Source: Paguma larvata
Lineage: Eukaryota > Chordata > Mammalia > Carnivora > Viverridae
NCBI GenBank assembly: GCA_030068075.1
Contig: CM057842.1
Location: forward strand, 41,502,659 to 41,566,658
Length of the DNA: 64,000 nt
Reading direction: 5' to 3'
Shown here: positions 47,684 to 59,824 of the stretch, in pieces
Numbering within the stretch: the first letter of the stretch is position 1
How the letters are laid out: each line of letters opens with the position of its first letter
Program-made: the position numbers and the translations under genes
Notes under the pieces: model-generated
What the model was told of the DNA's origin: nothing
The model's database searches: none
Seen by the model: the letters and a program-made list of their open reading frames with translations, nothing else

Positions 47684-47880
47684 CTTTTTTTGAAAGAGAG
47701 AGAGTGTGTATGTGTGAACAGATGGGGAAGGGGCAGAGGGAGAGGGAGAGAGAAAATTTAAGCAGATTCCATGCCCAGCAGGGAGCCCGACATGGGGCTC
47801 CATCTCAGCACTATGAGATCCTGACCTGAGCTGAAATCAGGAGTCAGACACTTAACTGACTGAGCCCCCCCAAGCACCCC
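47684..47880 (-). mobile_element. CAN-SINE, minus strand, older subtype
   Basis: Reverse complement starts GGGGTGCTTGGGGGGGCTCAG. The 'aggagtcagacacttaactgactgag' segment and a longer purine tail look like an older carnivore SINE subtype. TSD unclear. Confidence 0.85.
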
Positions 47881-48984
47881 TCTATTAATTACCCTTGAGG
47901 AATAAATTGAGACCAGAAATTATAAGTCTTTCCTGCCACGATTTACATACAGTGTCTACTGACAAATGTAGTTATATTATTGTTAAAATTTCTCCCGTAG
48001 CAATTGGTTCTTAACATTTAAATAAAGTTGTTTTTAGGGCTTATACCAATAAAGAAAAATGAAAGCCCTTGTATCGGCATTTTTATATACTTTGCCATTT
48101 TGCAAATGGAATAGCCTGAAACTGAATCTGGGAGAAAATCTGCCTCCTTCTAAACACTCATAATCAGAAGACTATGATAAGGAGACATTGAAAAGCATTT
48201 ATGATTGCTTGAATTTTACTCTGTTTCAAGCATAACCTTCTATTGAATTGAGAACCAGAACAAATGAACTACCTCAGAGAGAAGCTGCAGGAATGGAAAT
48301 ATGTACTGTGACCAAGATTTCTTCAAAGAAGACGATGTATCACACAGCAAATCCATGGAAATTGGCAGGTGTAATCAACTTGCTTTGCTCAAGGATCCCA
48401 GAAGCACATAATGGATATTCCTTTGGGTCAGAGTGTGATGAATATTGAGTACATCACAACCCACACTCTACCTACGGTCTTGTTCAGATTTATTGTTAGC
48501 ATAATAGCACCTTTAGGAATGGAACACCAGGCTATATTTTTAAGTCAGGTGACATCTTTGCAATTTCTAATAGAGATGGCCCAATTTAGAAATGCTGAAA
48601 ACACCATTTTTATGCAACGCCTACTGATAACGGTGTTTATATCATTATAAAATCTTCCTCCAAAGTAGTTGATAAACCCTAAATGAAATTGTTTTTTAGG
48701 ACTGATAACAATGTAGGAAAAAAATTTTCTCTTTGGTCAGCACTAGAAGGAAATGATTGGCATGTAGAGATGTTGCATAGGGGATGTTGGCCCTTCCTAG
48801 ATGGGAATGTGGGAAAATGGGGAATAAAATGGGGAAAAAAGTGCTTTCAGTTCAGAGTCTTTACAGGAGAGGGCCAGGTTCTCTCTGGGAGTGATAACAT
48901 CACATAATGTTTTCATTTTAAGGGTACCATAAATAGCTTAACCGCAAATTGAAAATAATATATGGGTTTGATAGAGTATTTCTT
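47881..48984. other. Non-coding stretch, checked for the next CNTN6 exon
   Basis: Open frames at 48248-48907 were read for Ig-domain motifs and show none. Nothing else recognised. Confidence 0.45.
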
Positions 48985-49555
48985 CTACTTAAAACTTCCC
49001 CGAGATTTACAAACTCCTTATGGCTAGCAAGACACTAGACAGTCTGACTTTTTTCAGCCTCTTTCATCTCAACTTACACTAAACTCCCCTTTGCTCACTA
49101 CACTAGAGCCATAATTCTTTCTTTTGCTCCCAGAAAGAATAAGATTTTTCTCTACTCAGAGCCTCCTCTCTTCCTGTTCAGTTGCCTGGAACACTCTTCC
49201 TCAAATTTTTCTATAGCTGGCTCTTTCTATTAACACTCATCTTGGATTAGTCAACTCTGTGGAATGATCTCTTAGAAACCTACCGAGTAGCCAGTACCTG
49301 GTCCCACCAATGGCCCCAGTCTCTATCATCAAACTTTTTTACTGTCTTTAATGCCCTGTTACTATCTGGAATTAACATATGCATTTGTTGATTGCTTGTA
49401 CATTTTCTCTCTATATCTAGTGGAATACAAGCTCTATGTAGGTAAATTCCCAGTCATATACATGGCTGCATCTCTTATGCATAGTACAGTGTCTGACACG
49501 TAGTAAGCACTCACTAAATATTTGTAAATAAATTAGTAAGTAATTGACCTCTCAA
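48985..49555 (+). mobile_element. L2 LINE 3' fragment
   Basis: 'ttgcctggaacactcttcctc', 'agtggaatacaagctctatg', 'catagtacagtgtctgacacgtagtaagcactcactaaatatttg' follow the L2 terminal consensus. Confidence 0.8.
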
Positions 49556-50149
49556 AGTAAGCCCCCAAGGCTACTTATGGGCAACACAATATTCCCAAAC
49601 ACTTAGAATTCGATTGTATATTATTAGAATCCACTTTTTAACATATGCATTTTAATTGCAATGTATCATTTGGTTTCAGGTTTCTACTCTCTACAAAATA
49701 CATGATGTATACTGAACACAAGAAGTTTGCTCAGGCATACTCGACCTAGACAGGAATAATTTCAGTGTCGTTTGTTCAAGGACTAGCATATTTGACACAC
49801 AGCCAGTGGTATTTTAATATTATTGGATAGTTGATACTCACCGATATGTCACAAATCACCTGAATATTTAAAACCTTTGAGCTGCATTTCATTTCAAGAT
49901 ATATTTATCCATTCCTTCCCAGTTCCAAGGTTATCAGCCCCCCATTACCCCTCCTCCAGACTCTGGTAGTAGCCCTGTAAGTGTTCTCCCTATTTCGAGG
50001 CATACTCTATATCCTTCCCAAGACATAGCTATTGACACACAGTCCCATCAAGGCAAATCTTCATCAAGCACAGAGGATTCTGTCAGTTCTCTATGTCAAG
50101 ACCTCCACAGATCCCATTTCCTATGAAGTTCAAACTGTCTAATCAAGCA
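49556..50149. other. Non-coding stretch
   Basis: Nothing recognised apart from weak L2-like wording near its right end. Confidence 0.4.
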
Positions 50150-50480
50150 TTCAAATTCAATTTCCTTCAACAAATATTGAAAGTTCTCCAATTAATTTAA
50201 TTCAGCCTGTGTCCTGAGCCATATCTTCTCTTCTTCTCCTTCACATATCCTTCATTTAAGTCACACTATACCACCAAGGAGATCTCTGCACTTCTTTTCA
50301 TTCCCAAGTCTCTCTTGAATGTCTCTGCTTGCATTGTCCTTCTTCAGATCTACTTCCTTCTGCTGAAGTCAAACCCAGTTTTTCTCAGCCATGTACAAAT
50401 GTGACGTCCATTCTGAATAACCCTCAAGCAACAAATAATTTGCTTTTCTTCCTAATACTTATTCCTTGAAGTGGAATTTT
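50150..50480 (+). mobile_element. L2-like fragment
   Basis: 'aatttaattcagcctgtgtcc', 'gaatgtctctgcttgcattgtcc' and 'aatgtgacgtccattctg' resemble the L2 3' coding-end region. Confidence 0.5.
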
Positions 50481-50695
50481 ATTTCCATGCACTTTGTTTA
50501 AAAAGAGGTCTTTTTTCTCAAATATACACTCATTCTGAGAAATACATATTATTTCCTCTTGTTGAAAATAAATGTATAATGATGGAATGCTCAGTTCTAA
50601 AGGGAAAATAAAAACTAACCTTTAATATTTGATTGTTAGACTTTATATGTAATGCTTTATACCTTATAAAGCATTTTTAATAAGCTACTCTTTTT

Positions 50696-50882
50696 AAAAA
50701 ACTTTTTAATGTGTATTTATTTTTGAGAGAGAGACAGACAAAGCATGAGCAGGGGAGGGACAGAGAGAGAGGGAGACACAGAATCCAAAGCAGTCTCCAG
50801 GTTCTGAGCTGTCAGCACAGAGCCCAATGTAGGGCTTGAATCCACGAACCATGAGATCATGACCTGAGCCGCCTAGGTGCCC
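50696..50882 (-). mobile_element. CAN-SINE, minus strand, internal deletion
   Basis: Body and tail match. In the head, 'gacctgagccgcctaggtgccc' shows loss of about 25 bp that normally holds the A-box of the tRNA-like promoter. Confidence 0.9.
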
Positions 50883-52005
50883 GATAGTTTATAAAGTATT
50901 TTATGTGAAGTGCTTCATCTGTATTTGGGAGTGAGTGGAAGAAAGATAATCTTACCTGTCTTCTCTATTGGGAGAGACTGAAATTCAGAGGTACAAGACT
51001 CATCAAAGACTGTAAGACTAGAGAGAAGCAGAGTTTATGATGAGAATCCAATGCTCGGATGAAAAATTTTGTTCAGTATTTACTCAGGACATTGCTTCTT
51101 GGCACAGACCCAAATTTATGTAACCATTGCTTTTTCTTGTTAGTTTGTTTGTTTTTTTTAATTGATATCAGTTGTGTTTCGAGGCCAGCTTTTGTTCAGA
51201 GTATAATAAGATTTAAAGAGGTAGTCTCCAAAATTATATGGCCTACTTCTTTGTTTGTGGTTCTTTATTAACCCAACATATGATATTTATGTTATATACA
51301 TGAAAAAACAAAAAAATAAATTAAATTCTCTACAAACACTTACAGAATTTCTAACATTTTCTTTTCTCATTACCAATAGTTTACCTTGTATACTCTCTAG
51401 GTGCAAAGTGCCCATTTTGGAGACTCTGCATTTTAAAAATAATAAAAGGATTTGTTTTATTTGGAAGAGTCACAGGGAAATAGAAAGCCGTCTGCTCTTA
51501 TAGCTGTTCTCACCTCACCAGAATAATGGGGAATTTGGGATAGAAAAGTAGCCCTATTTGAAAAAGTGTCATTAGAGCAAAAGTAGGTACAATTGGGAAA
51601 AAGAAATTTAATATATTATCTTTCCTTAAAATATTATGCAATTCCTAAGAAAACACATGCAGTCTTACAGATTCATTATTTAAAACTGTAGGTAGATGGA
51701 TCAGTTGCCTATTGCCATGTAGCTAATTCTGTAATTCTGCGGATTGTCTGGATATTTCCTATGCTGATTTCATTTTGGTTCTCTTCCACTTGGTTCACTG
51801 AGTTAGAACCAGAGTGTACTAGAAGGTTGGAGAGATAGAGGCAGAGATCAAATTGCCCAGGGTGTCATAAGTCATGGATAAGGGCTGGGTTTTTTTTCAG
51901 TATACCTCCAAGTCACACGGATTTTGTGTAGCCATATTGCCATTTGTTTCCTTCTCATCTCTTCCCTTTTCTTTCCTTTTCTTTCCATTTCTTTTCTTTC
52001 TAAGA
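50883..52005. other. Non-coding stretch
   Basis: No gene. 51700-51800 weakly resembles the start of the unassigned repeat at 42851. A pyrimidine-rich CTTTT run lies at 51950-51998. Confidence 0.4.
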
Positions 52006-52100
52006 AGCACCTTAGTATATTTGAAAGAATCACATGAGGGCCTTTCAAAATACTCTGCCAGAATCCCACCTCTAGCAATTCAGATTTACTCATGTTCACT
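52006..52100 (+). mobile_element. MER20-like hAT fragment
   Basis: 'aatcacatgagggcctttcaaaatactctgccagaatccc' and 'caattcagatttac' resemble the 'atcacctgggagcttgttaaaaatgcagat...' core of MER20-type elements. Confidence 0.4.
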
Positions 52101-52129
52101 TTGGTCATTGGAATTAAGCTTAAATGTCG

Positions 52130-52560
52130 GTTCAATGAATTTTCACAAATTGAACCCACCCAATGTCACCAGTACTCAAATCAGGATTCAGACCATGGCT
52201 GATATCCCAGGAGCCCCTCCAATCACAGCTGAGACTCAAAAGGATAACCGGTATCTGACTTGTAATCATATATATCAGTTTTATATTTTTTATGCAAAGT
52301 ATACGTAATACATAACTTATATGTGCCATATTTATTTATAATCATGTATGTTATATATATGATTATAACATACATAAAATCACACAGTGTGTACTCTTCG
52401 CCAGCTGACTTTTTAAATTCAACATTAACTCTGTGAGATCCACACAGGTTCCTGTGTATAACAGTATTTGGCTAACTCCCATTAGTGTGTAGGATTCCAT
52501 TGTATGAATCTTTCACAATTTATCTTCTCATTCACCTATTAATGGGCATCGGAGTTTATA
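52130..52560 (-). mobile_element. Old L1 fragment
   Basis: Antisense L1M-like sequence with 'gattccattgtatgaatctttcacaatttatc' and 'cacctattaatgggcatcgg'. AT palindromes at 52330-52375. Confidence 0.6.
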
Positions 52561-52760
52561 TGTTTTAATTTTTTTAAATTATTTTTCCAGCTTTATTGAC
52601 ATATAATTAAAAAATCGCATATATTTATTTAAGGTGTACAGCATGGTGATTTGATATGTTTACACATTGTGAAATGACTACCTTAGTCAAGCTAATTAAG
52701 ATATATATCACCTCACATAGCCAAAAGGTACAAACTATTTTGTTTACCCTGTAGAATTAG
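52561..52760 (-). mobile_element. Old L1 3'-UTR fragment
   Basis: 'ccagctttattgacatataatt', 'ggtgtacagcatggtgatttg', 'atatatcacctcacatag'. Same family as 75-440. Confidence 0.7.
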
Positions 52761-53650
52761 TGCTAATTTCAGAAACAAACATAACAGACTTTAATGTTGC
52801 TAAAACTCAAATCTCAGTCTGAAAATGTACCTGATGGGCTATCAGAAAAACAGATGAAGAGAATTTCTTTCTCTTCTCATAATTAATAAAGCTTGCTTTT
52901 CCTAAAGCTTGCAGCAAACAACAGGTGTTGTCTGCTCACTTTACCAGAAACTCACAGTGGAGAAATTTGGTGCATACAGAATTAAAACCAACATTTTGAA
53001 CAAAGAACAAAACTCTCCCCAAATGCTCACCAGCTATATAATCAATTCTCAGCATCAAGCCAGGAAATAGCGATAATTTCTTACCTCTAAAAAGGGCAGG
53101 GACATTTGTTTGTGTATGTGTCTTTTTCTGGTGCTTTCATGCGTGGGAATTATAAAAAGCACTTATATCAAAAAACGCAAAAGTGGTACATTTGTTATTG
53201 GAGCTCTACACAATTGTACAACTGGCAAGGGAGGGAGGTGCAAATCCCCCATCCTCTTCCTCATCAGAAGTCTGCTTCAGAATCACCAATAATTGAAGGA
53301 AGAGTGCTTTCCGGGAGCAAATTATCTAAAGTAACCCCATAGCCACTGTATCTCTTAATAATTGCCACTTATTCTTTCCATTTTGTACTCTTTATGTAGC
53401 ATTGCTTAGCTGAATCCCAAGCCGTAAGTGTAATTTGATATATCTAAGTTCATGGCCATACATTTATTTTGCTTACCCAGACTTCCAGTCTCTCTTAAAA
53501 TAATTGAAAGTGTGCCAAATGATTTTCCGCTGTGTGATGAAATATTTGTGGAAGCCGGACCTTGCTCTGTGTTGAGAATATGTTTCCAGAGTCCAAAGCA
53601 CATGAGCATGGATGATACAGATGGGCTTTTTGTTTTTTATTTATGTTTTA
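52761..53650. other. Non-coding stretch
   Basis: No supported gene or repeat. Confidence 0.4.
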
Positions 53651-53668
53651 AACAGATTATTAGTTTTT

Positions 53669-53772
53669 TTTTAAATATAGTCAACACATAATGTTATATT
53701 AGCTTTAGTTGCACAAGTGAGTGATTCCACATGTCTGTCCCTTAGGCTGTGCTCATCACAAGTGTAACTATC
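53669..53772 (-). mobile_element. Very short carnivore L1 3' stub
   Basis: Only about 100 bp of the L1 3' end, antisense ('gtcaacacataatgttatattagc', 'tgtgctcatcacaagtg'). TSDs AACAGATTATTAGTTTTT (53651-53668) and AACAGATGAATTGTTTTT (53773-53790), three mismatches, confirm a complete but severely 5'-truncated insertion. Confidence 0.85.
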
Positions 53773-54089
53773 AACAGATGAATTGTTTTTAGAGACCTGT
53801 TTCCAGAAAAATCACCTCCTATTCAACTGCAGGGTTTTTCTGTTAACCACCTAGCTGGATATTCTGCCTCTTTGCATCTGTCTGTTGACTGTATTTTTAC
53901 AACATCACAATCATTTCAAACAAAAATGTGAAATAGAAAAAGGAGGCAGGAGAAGTCAGACCAGGGAAAATAATCTGTACCTGAGGACTGGCCTTTTACT
54001 CTACTTCCAGTTTGGCCCTTGATAACGTTGGAGTTTGTAATCCACGTACAGGAGATAACCACAGTCCTTTACAGGCTTGGTGTTCCGTG

Positions 54090-54620
54090 ATTTTAAGGTG
54101 AATGGCATTACACAGCTCACCGTTTGTTCATAGTTCTGATGAAAGAATGTACAAGTACAGCGCTACTTCTTTCAGCTAAAAGGCACTTTGAGACTCATCT
54201 GTGAATTTTATTTATCCATCTCATGCTGTTCCCTTGGGTAATTATGAATGAATTGCTCTATGCTGTCCTTTCATCAAACGTTTTCTGATTGTTATTTTGA
54301 AAATTATTTTCAAAAGCATCACCGATGGAGTGTAGTCACACATGAGTAATGCTTTTTATTTTTAAACTCTAGTGCTGCAGTTGAGTTGTCGAATGCCACA
54401 ATTTCATGGCTAAGGCCGTGCAGTACTCTCCTGTCCCAGCCTTCAAAGCACATTGATTAGTCGGCCCGTCCGTCAAGGTGGTCAATCAGTTAATTCAGTG
54501 GGACAGTGTCACTGGAGTGTCACTCAGACAGTCCAAACAAACGATTAATGTGGAGAGACAGACTGAAATACATGTTTAGCAGCTGATGTGTTAAGAAGGT
54601 AAACACTTAGCCCATCTATA
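54090..54620. promoter_or_regulatory. Candidate conserved non-coding element
   Basis: Repeat-free block of about 500 bp in CNTN6 intron 2. It has homeobox/PBX-like motifs ('cattgattagtc', 'gtcaatcagttaattcag', 'acgattaatg') and retained CpGs ('cggcccgtccgtcaagg') in an otherwise CpG-poor intron. No ORF. Function inferred only from composition. Confidence 0.35.
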
Positions 54621-55640
54621 ATCGTTTGATTCTTCTCAATTTACATGACTGCTTATTTTCAGTAGAGAACCGAGGAATGATCAGGGGAAATCTGAATACA
54701 GAAAGAAGAATTGACGAACTTGGCTTAGCTAAAGCTGTGTTAAATTTCCCTTCTTGGTATGGTTTTAGACTGGAGTTGACAGAAGAGGAAATTCGAGTGA
54801 GATTCAGATAATAGAAATGATATATTTCTCTGAAAGCTACCTGTAAGTGATTGTGGTGAGAGAGACACAAGTAAGCTAAAAACTTGTCCTCAGTCTCTTT
54901 CTTCATATCCAGCTTTTGTCCCAACTGCTGGCATTCCTGATCGACAGGGACCCCAAACCCACTCCCCAGACTTTTCTCTTTATTTGACAAAATTTGGCTG
55001 CCCTAAATTTCCAAACACTGTGACAAATTTTGTCTTTGACAAATAATCAAATCCTTAGCTCTTTTGCATATTTTTAGCAACTATTAAGTTTTATATGTCA
55101 CCCAGGTTGTATTTCATCTCAAATTTTCTTAGAAAAAGAGTACTTTTAATATCCTTATCCATTTATATTATTCAAAATTCTTTAATTATACCATAACAAT
55201 AATCAAAACTATAAAGTAGAAAGGGAAAATGTTATTCTCTCTATTATGTATTTAAAAAATGAGTAAAGCTACCTCCTAAGACTTTCAGTTAATAGCAGAC
55301 CTCAGTCTAAAACCCAAAGTGTCTATTTAAATTGCAAACTTCCTTGGGAGGGGAAACCCTTGATCTCTAGAGCCCTTTGATTTCAAGAATTTGATATCCC
55401 AGGAAGATACAGATTGAGGTCTTAGCATAAATCAGAATAATCAAAGTGCAACTTAAAACATTTATATGAGCTCAAAAATATTTCTTTTTTGTATTGCTTA
55501 TATTACCCAAATCTTAGCACAGGAAACATACAGAATCAAATTCAGAGGGTCAGAAGTTAGGTATCCCATGGCCAACTTTTTTCTCTTCCCTTAATCCTTC
55601 CTCATAGACCCTGCCACGTAGTTAGCATTGAACCTGGACT
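54621..55640. other. Non-coding stretch
   Basis: No recognised domain in short overlapping frames (54616-54990). No repeat identified. Confidence 0.4.
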
Positions 55641-55704
55641 TTGGACGAGGACATACTCGTCCAAATGGGTACAATGGGTGTCCAATGCGTACAAATCCCA
55701 TTGT
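55641..55704. repeat. Hairpin plus small tandem duplication
   Basis: Perfect 9-bp inverted repeat TTGGACGAG (55641-55649) / CTCGTCCAA (55656-55664) with a 6-nt loop. It is followed by an imperfect 21-bp tandem repeat starting TCCAAATGGGTACAAT and TCCAATGCGTACAAAT. Confidence 0.85.
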
Positions 55705-55950
55705 TGTCCTTTAGATAGTTGGCTTACCTCTGGAAAATTGCCTGCCTTCCTCCACATCAGTCTCTTCATCTTTATTAACAGAGATAACTACTGCTTCATA
55801 GAGTGAGTTTCACATATTTCTATTCACATTCACATTACTATAGACATAGAAGAATGCAGAGTGCTTAGCGCGGTGCTCAATCAGTTATAGATAGTGACTA
55901 CAGTAGAAGTGGAGGTAAGAGTTGTGTTAATAGTAACAGTTGATGTAGCA
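55705..55950 (+). mobile_element. MIR element
   Basis: 'cacatcagtctcttcatctt', 'cagagataactactgcttcatagagtg', 'gagtgcttagcgcggtgctcaatcag' follow the MIR core and 3' part. Confidence 0.6.
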
Positions 55951-56125
55951 GCAATGACCAATACTCATGATGGCTAGATTCCATTTAGATCTCTAAGGAC
56001 AGATCTTAAAACTCAGCCAACTGGGAGATTTGCTGTGTCTTCCTTCTATCCCTGGACTTTGGCTGACTACTTCTTAGTGCTTCGTATTGCTCAGAGTCGA
56101 AATCCAGTGTTAAAACGAATAAGAC

Positions 56126-56325
56126 AGGACACCTGGGTGGCTCAGCATTTGAGTGTCTGACTCTTGGTGTTGGCTTAGGTCATGATCTCATGATTTGTGC
56201 GATCAAGTCCTGCATCAGACTCTGTGCTATTTGCCTGCTTGGGATCCTCTCTCTCTCCCCATCTCTCTGCTCCTCCCCAACTTCTCTCTCTGTCTCTCAA
56301 AATAAATTAACAAACTTAAAATAAA
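56126..56325 (+). mobile_element. CAN-SINE, plus strand
   Basis: Head AGGACACCTGGGTGGCTCAG, body slightly shortened, tail AAATAAATTAACAAAC. TSD unclear. Confidence 0.92.
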
Positions 56326-56535
56326 ATGGAAAAGAGGCCATATTCCACCCTCATTATCCCAAGCAAATAACTGGGTTATTATGACCACAGATAAAACCCT
56401 AAACTTAAACAAAGGAATAATTATGGATGCCAGAAACAGATGGGAGGAACTGTGAAAATGGAGATAAAATAATGCAAAATTGTGCTTCAAAATTTCATTT
56501 CAAAATTTTGGCTACAGAATCATTCTCCTATCCAT

Positions 56536-56730
56536 GAATCAAGGCTTCTCAACTTCAATGCTATTGACCTGTTAATTAATCAGATTTTGAACCAGATAAT
56601 CATTTGTCGTATGGGGCAGCCCTGTGCATTGTAGAATATTTGGCAGCATCCCTGACCTCCACGCACTAGATGCCAGTAACATACCCCCAGCTAAGTCACA
56701 ACAATTAAAAAATGTCTCCAGACTCAAAAA
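56536..56730 (-). mobile_element. MER5A-type hAT-Charlie element
   Basis: Antisense MER5A: 'aaggcttctcaacttcaatgctattgac', 'ggggcagccctgtgcattgtag', 'gatgccagtaacataccccc', 'aaatgtctccagac'. Confidence 0.85.
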
Positions 56731-57189
56731 GTCCATGGAGAATAGAAGTGCTCCCAGTTGAAACAATTCCTGTGTGCTCTTTGCTTAAGAAATCTCCTAA
56801 TTCCAAGCAAGTACCAGTTACATTCTGCCTTTCGGTATAGGCTTAGCCTCAAACCTACAGCCGCTGCTATGTCTTCAGACCTGAGAACTGTCCTTTCCTG
56901 TTGGACCATCTCTTCATAGTGGTTGACAGCTGCTTTAGGAATATGTCCCATCAAAGGCATTCTGCTTATGACCTCTGAAAGAATAACTACATGAAATTCA
57001 TACTTCTCCCTTTTCTAACTTTGCGACTACTTCCTCAGAGGTGCTTTTAAAAATAATATTTTTCACTGCTCTAAACCCTAGTTCACTCTTTTGTCAGTTT
57101 CTGAGAGTCTCCAAAAACAGCAGGATTAGATTGGCTTCTGCAGATACGACTGGTGATACATTTTTGAAAAACCAAAATGGACTTTTAAT
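56731..57189. other. Non-coding stretch
   Basis: Nothing recognised. Confidence 0.4.
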
Positions 57190-57345
57190 TTAAAACAGTA
57201 TATCAGGACTCATTTAGTCTTTCCAGTAAAAATTCACATGAAGAAACTGAGACTGTGATAGATTACATTTCCAACATTGCACTGTAAGTAAATGGCCATT
57301 CTAGATTGTTCTGCCTGACTCAGTATTCTGTGCCCACTGTAGTTT
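57190..57345 (-). mobile_element. MIR fragment
   Basis: 'cacatgaagaaactgagactg', 'gcactgtaagtaaatggcc', 'ctgcctgactcagtattctgtgcc' resemble antisense MIR. Confidence 0.5.
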
Positions 57346-58169
57346 ACCCTTATTCCTTCAGTAATTCCTATGAATAGTGGGGCCTGCCGGCAGTAACCAT
57401 ATTTGTGTGTCTGTGTGTGTGTGTATGTGTCACAACCTAAGCCTACTTTTAAAATGTTAACCATCTTACTAAAACCCTGAATCAACTATGTCCCAGAGGA
57501 TCATAGAGAATAGTCAGATTTTTTGATCAGCAACTCATACACTTCAGAGTGAAGGCAAGTTTCTATCTACCGACCTGTCACGAGGCAAGCTGTCTCTTTT
57601 TTAAAATGATTTAGAGGCAGCTGGCCTACAGTCTGGTGGCCTCTTCGTGTCTCACTTGGCTATTCATCATCAGAGTCAGGAGTCTCTGCCCATTTCACAT
57701 AAGGTACGTGTTTTCCTACTGGAAGATCTTTCTCCAGAAGTGGATGGGTTCAGGCCAAGGTCTCATCTTGCGAAATAGAGACAGAACTCAGCACTATTTA
57801 TATCACAGCCGAACTGACTCTGTGCCATTGCTCATTTAACCTACTTGTCTTCCTATCTAAAGATGTTCTGTCCCTTCTGGCCTTCCTGCCAGCTGTGACA
57901 TCACTCCAGGCAAACCTCAAGGAGAGGACATTTTTAATGATTACTCTATTTGTTTCATCCTAGAAAAGTTTAACATCCTTGCTGTAGGTATAGGCAGTGG
58001 TCGTATATATTATCTCCTTTCTTCTTTGCAGTATGCATTAATCAGTCCAGTTCTGCTTATTACTGACTCATCTCTGGCTTCTTCGTTTGGAAATCTAGCC
58101 CTTATGCTAAATGCTCTTATTTCATCTGGCAGTTTGCATAGACTGCCGTGTGAATGCTCCAGTAAAAAT
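57346..58169. other. Non-coding stretch
   Basis: Short TG run at 57405-57430, otherwise nothing recognised. Confidence 0.4.
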
Positions 58170-58425
58170 AGCTGTCTTCATTAAGCTTTCTAACATGTGC
58201 CCAATATTGTGCTAAGTACTTTACATGAATGTTTTCATTTAATTTTCAAAAAACTGTAAAGGCAAATAGATATTATTATCTCTATTTTAGACAGAGAAAA
58301 CTAATGAAGAAAAGCTCAATAGCTCTTGAATTTCACATAGCTAGTATGTGGCACACTTGAGACTTGAGCCCAGATGTGTCCAATCCCAAGACCCAAGGAT
58401 GTTCCATTTATCACACTGTCTTCCA
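58170..58425 (-). mobile_element. MIR element
   Basis: 'attgtgctaagtactttacatg', 'tattattatctctattttagac', 'catagctagtatgtggcac', 'gagcccagatgtgtcc' follow antisense MIR nearly end to end. Confidence 0.75.
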
Positions 58426-58598
58426 GTTCGTTTCCTATGGTATTATATTTTATTACTTGACCAGTAATAGTATTTTCATCTTCATTTTTTTTTTGTTTTT
58501 AAGATGAATGCCTTTGTACAGTCTTCAAAAATATAAAAATTGGATTAAAAACAGGACAGTCTCAGGAAGTGTTCCTCTCCTAATATTTTTCATTCATG

Positions 58599-58599
<1 letters not shown>

Positions 58600-58641
<42 letters not shown>
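58600..58641. repeat. Perfect (GT)21 microsatellite
   Basis: Uninterrupted GT array of 21 units. Confidence 0.97.
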
Positions 58642-58645
<4 letters not shown>

Positions 58646-58659
58646 GCACCTAGAATAAT

Positions 58660-58800
58660 GGACTATACCAATATTCCAGTAAGGTATGCTGCTGTCTGCT
58701 CTCTGACTCCTGAAAAGTTACATTACTTCTCTAGACTTCAGTTTATTTGTAAAGTGATGGGGTTGAACTTATGAGTTCTTAATTCCTTTCTATCTTTGAT
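58660..58800 (+). mobile_element. MIR fragment
   Basis: 'gttacattacttctctagacttcagtttatttgtaaagtg' is the MIR core in decayed form. Confidence 0.55.
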
Positions 58801-59654
58801 ATTCTCTGATTTTCTGATGTATAGAGTGTTTTTGCCTCACAAAGGACTTGTAAAATACACTGGAGACAGCACCATAATAGGAAATTCTACTATCACGCTA
58901 CTTAACTTTGTGCTTATTCAAATATCTCCATACTGTCTCTCTCCAGAGATTCCAAGCACTTACTTAATTTAATATAGCCCTTTATAAAATGGGTCTTCTC
59001 TGCAAATCTCTGCTTGAGGCATTTTTCTGGTACCCACACAATACATTCACTTTTACAAAGGCTTTATTTTTTCTCCTAACAATTTCCTGTTCATTTAGCT
59101 ACAGCCAGAGGTAAAGCTAACAAATTCGTACATCTCTTCAGATGCACCCCAATTTACTAAATGTATTTTAATTGTCATGGGAGCCTGTAGTATGCCCTCT
59201 GAGAAACAATGAGAAGCATTATTTCTTTGAATACAAAACAATGTAGTGTATGTTTTCAGGTTGAATCATATATATATACACACACATACACACACACAGT
59301 AGAGTGGACTCTGCCCCAGTTTGAAATTACTTAGCTGCCTCTTACGGACGTTGCATAGATAGGTTTACTATCACAAAACCTTCTCCTGTCAGGTTTCCTG
59401 TCCTAAATGGAACCCTATATATTGAATGTTGGTAATGACAATGACAATCACTGAATCCTTCTCCCATTTTTTTCCTTTAATCTTAAGTTCCAGATTATAA
59501 TTATAGTAGAAAGTATAATTAGTAACTACTAGTATGGATTTTGGGGTCCAAGCAATCTCATAAAACCTCAGTCATGCATTCAACAACTGTTAGTCTCTTG
59601 TCTTCTACTGCTAATTTCTAAATCCCTGTGCCTAAATCAGCTAGAACACATAGG
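58801..59654. other. Non-coding stretch
   Basis: TA/CA-rich run at 59266-59298. Nothing else recognised. Confidence 0.4.
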
Positions 59655-59770
59655 AGAAACTCAAATAAAATTAAATTAAGATACCAAGCATTGTACTATA
59701 GGTAAGTAAAGAACTGAGCAAAACTGACATGGGCCCAATCCTTACAGAGTTTATAAGCCAGTAATTTTAT
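59655..59770 (-). mobile_element. L2-like fragment
   Basis: 'gataccaagcattgtactatagg', 'aaaactgacatgggcccaatcc' resemble decayed 'gtgccaggcactgtgctagg ... aaatccctgcc'. Confidence 0.45.
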
Positions 59771-59773
59771 CAT

Positions 59774-59783
59774 CACACACTCA

Positions 59784-59822
<39 letters not shown>
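59774..59822. repeat. (AC)n microsatellite
   Basis: About 22 AC units with one TCACTC interruption near its left end. Confidence 0.97.

Positions 59823-59824
<2 letters not shown>

Noticed and set aside
47881..48984. Next CNTN6 exon (first Ig domain)
   Set aside because: No frame shows the Ig1 cysteine/tryptophan pattern or matching splice sites; the rest of 41291-64000 was scanned by eye with the same result.
52330..52375. AT palindrome as a regulatory hairpin
   Set aside because: Low-complexity TA-rich sequence within an old L1; not distinctive.
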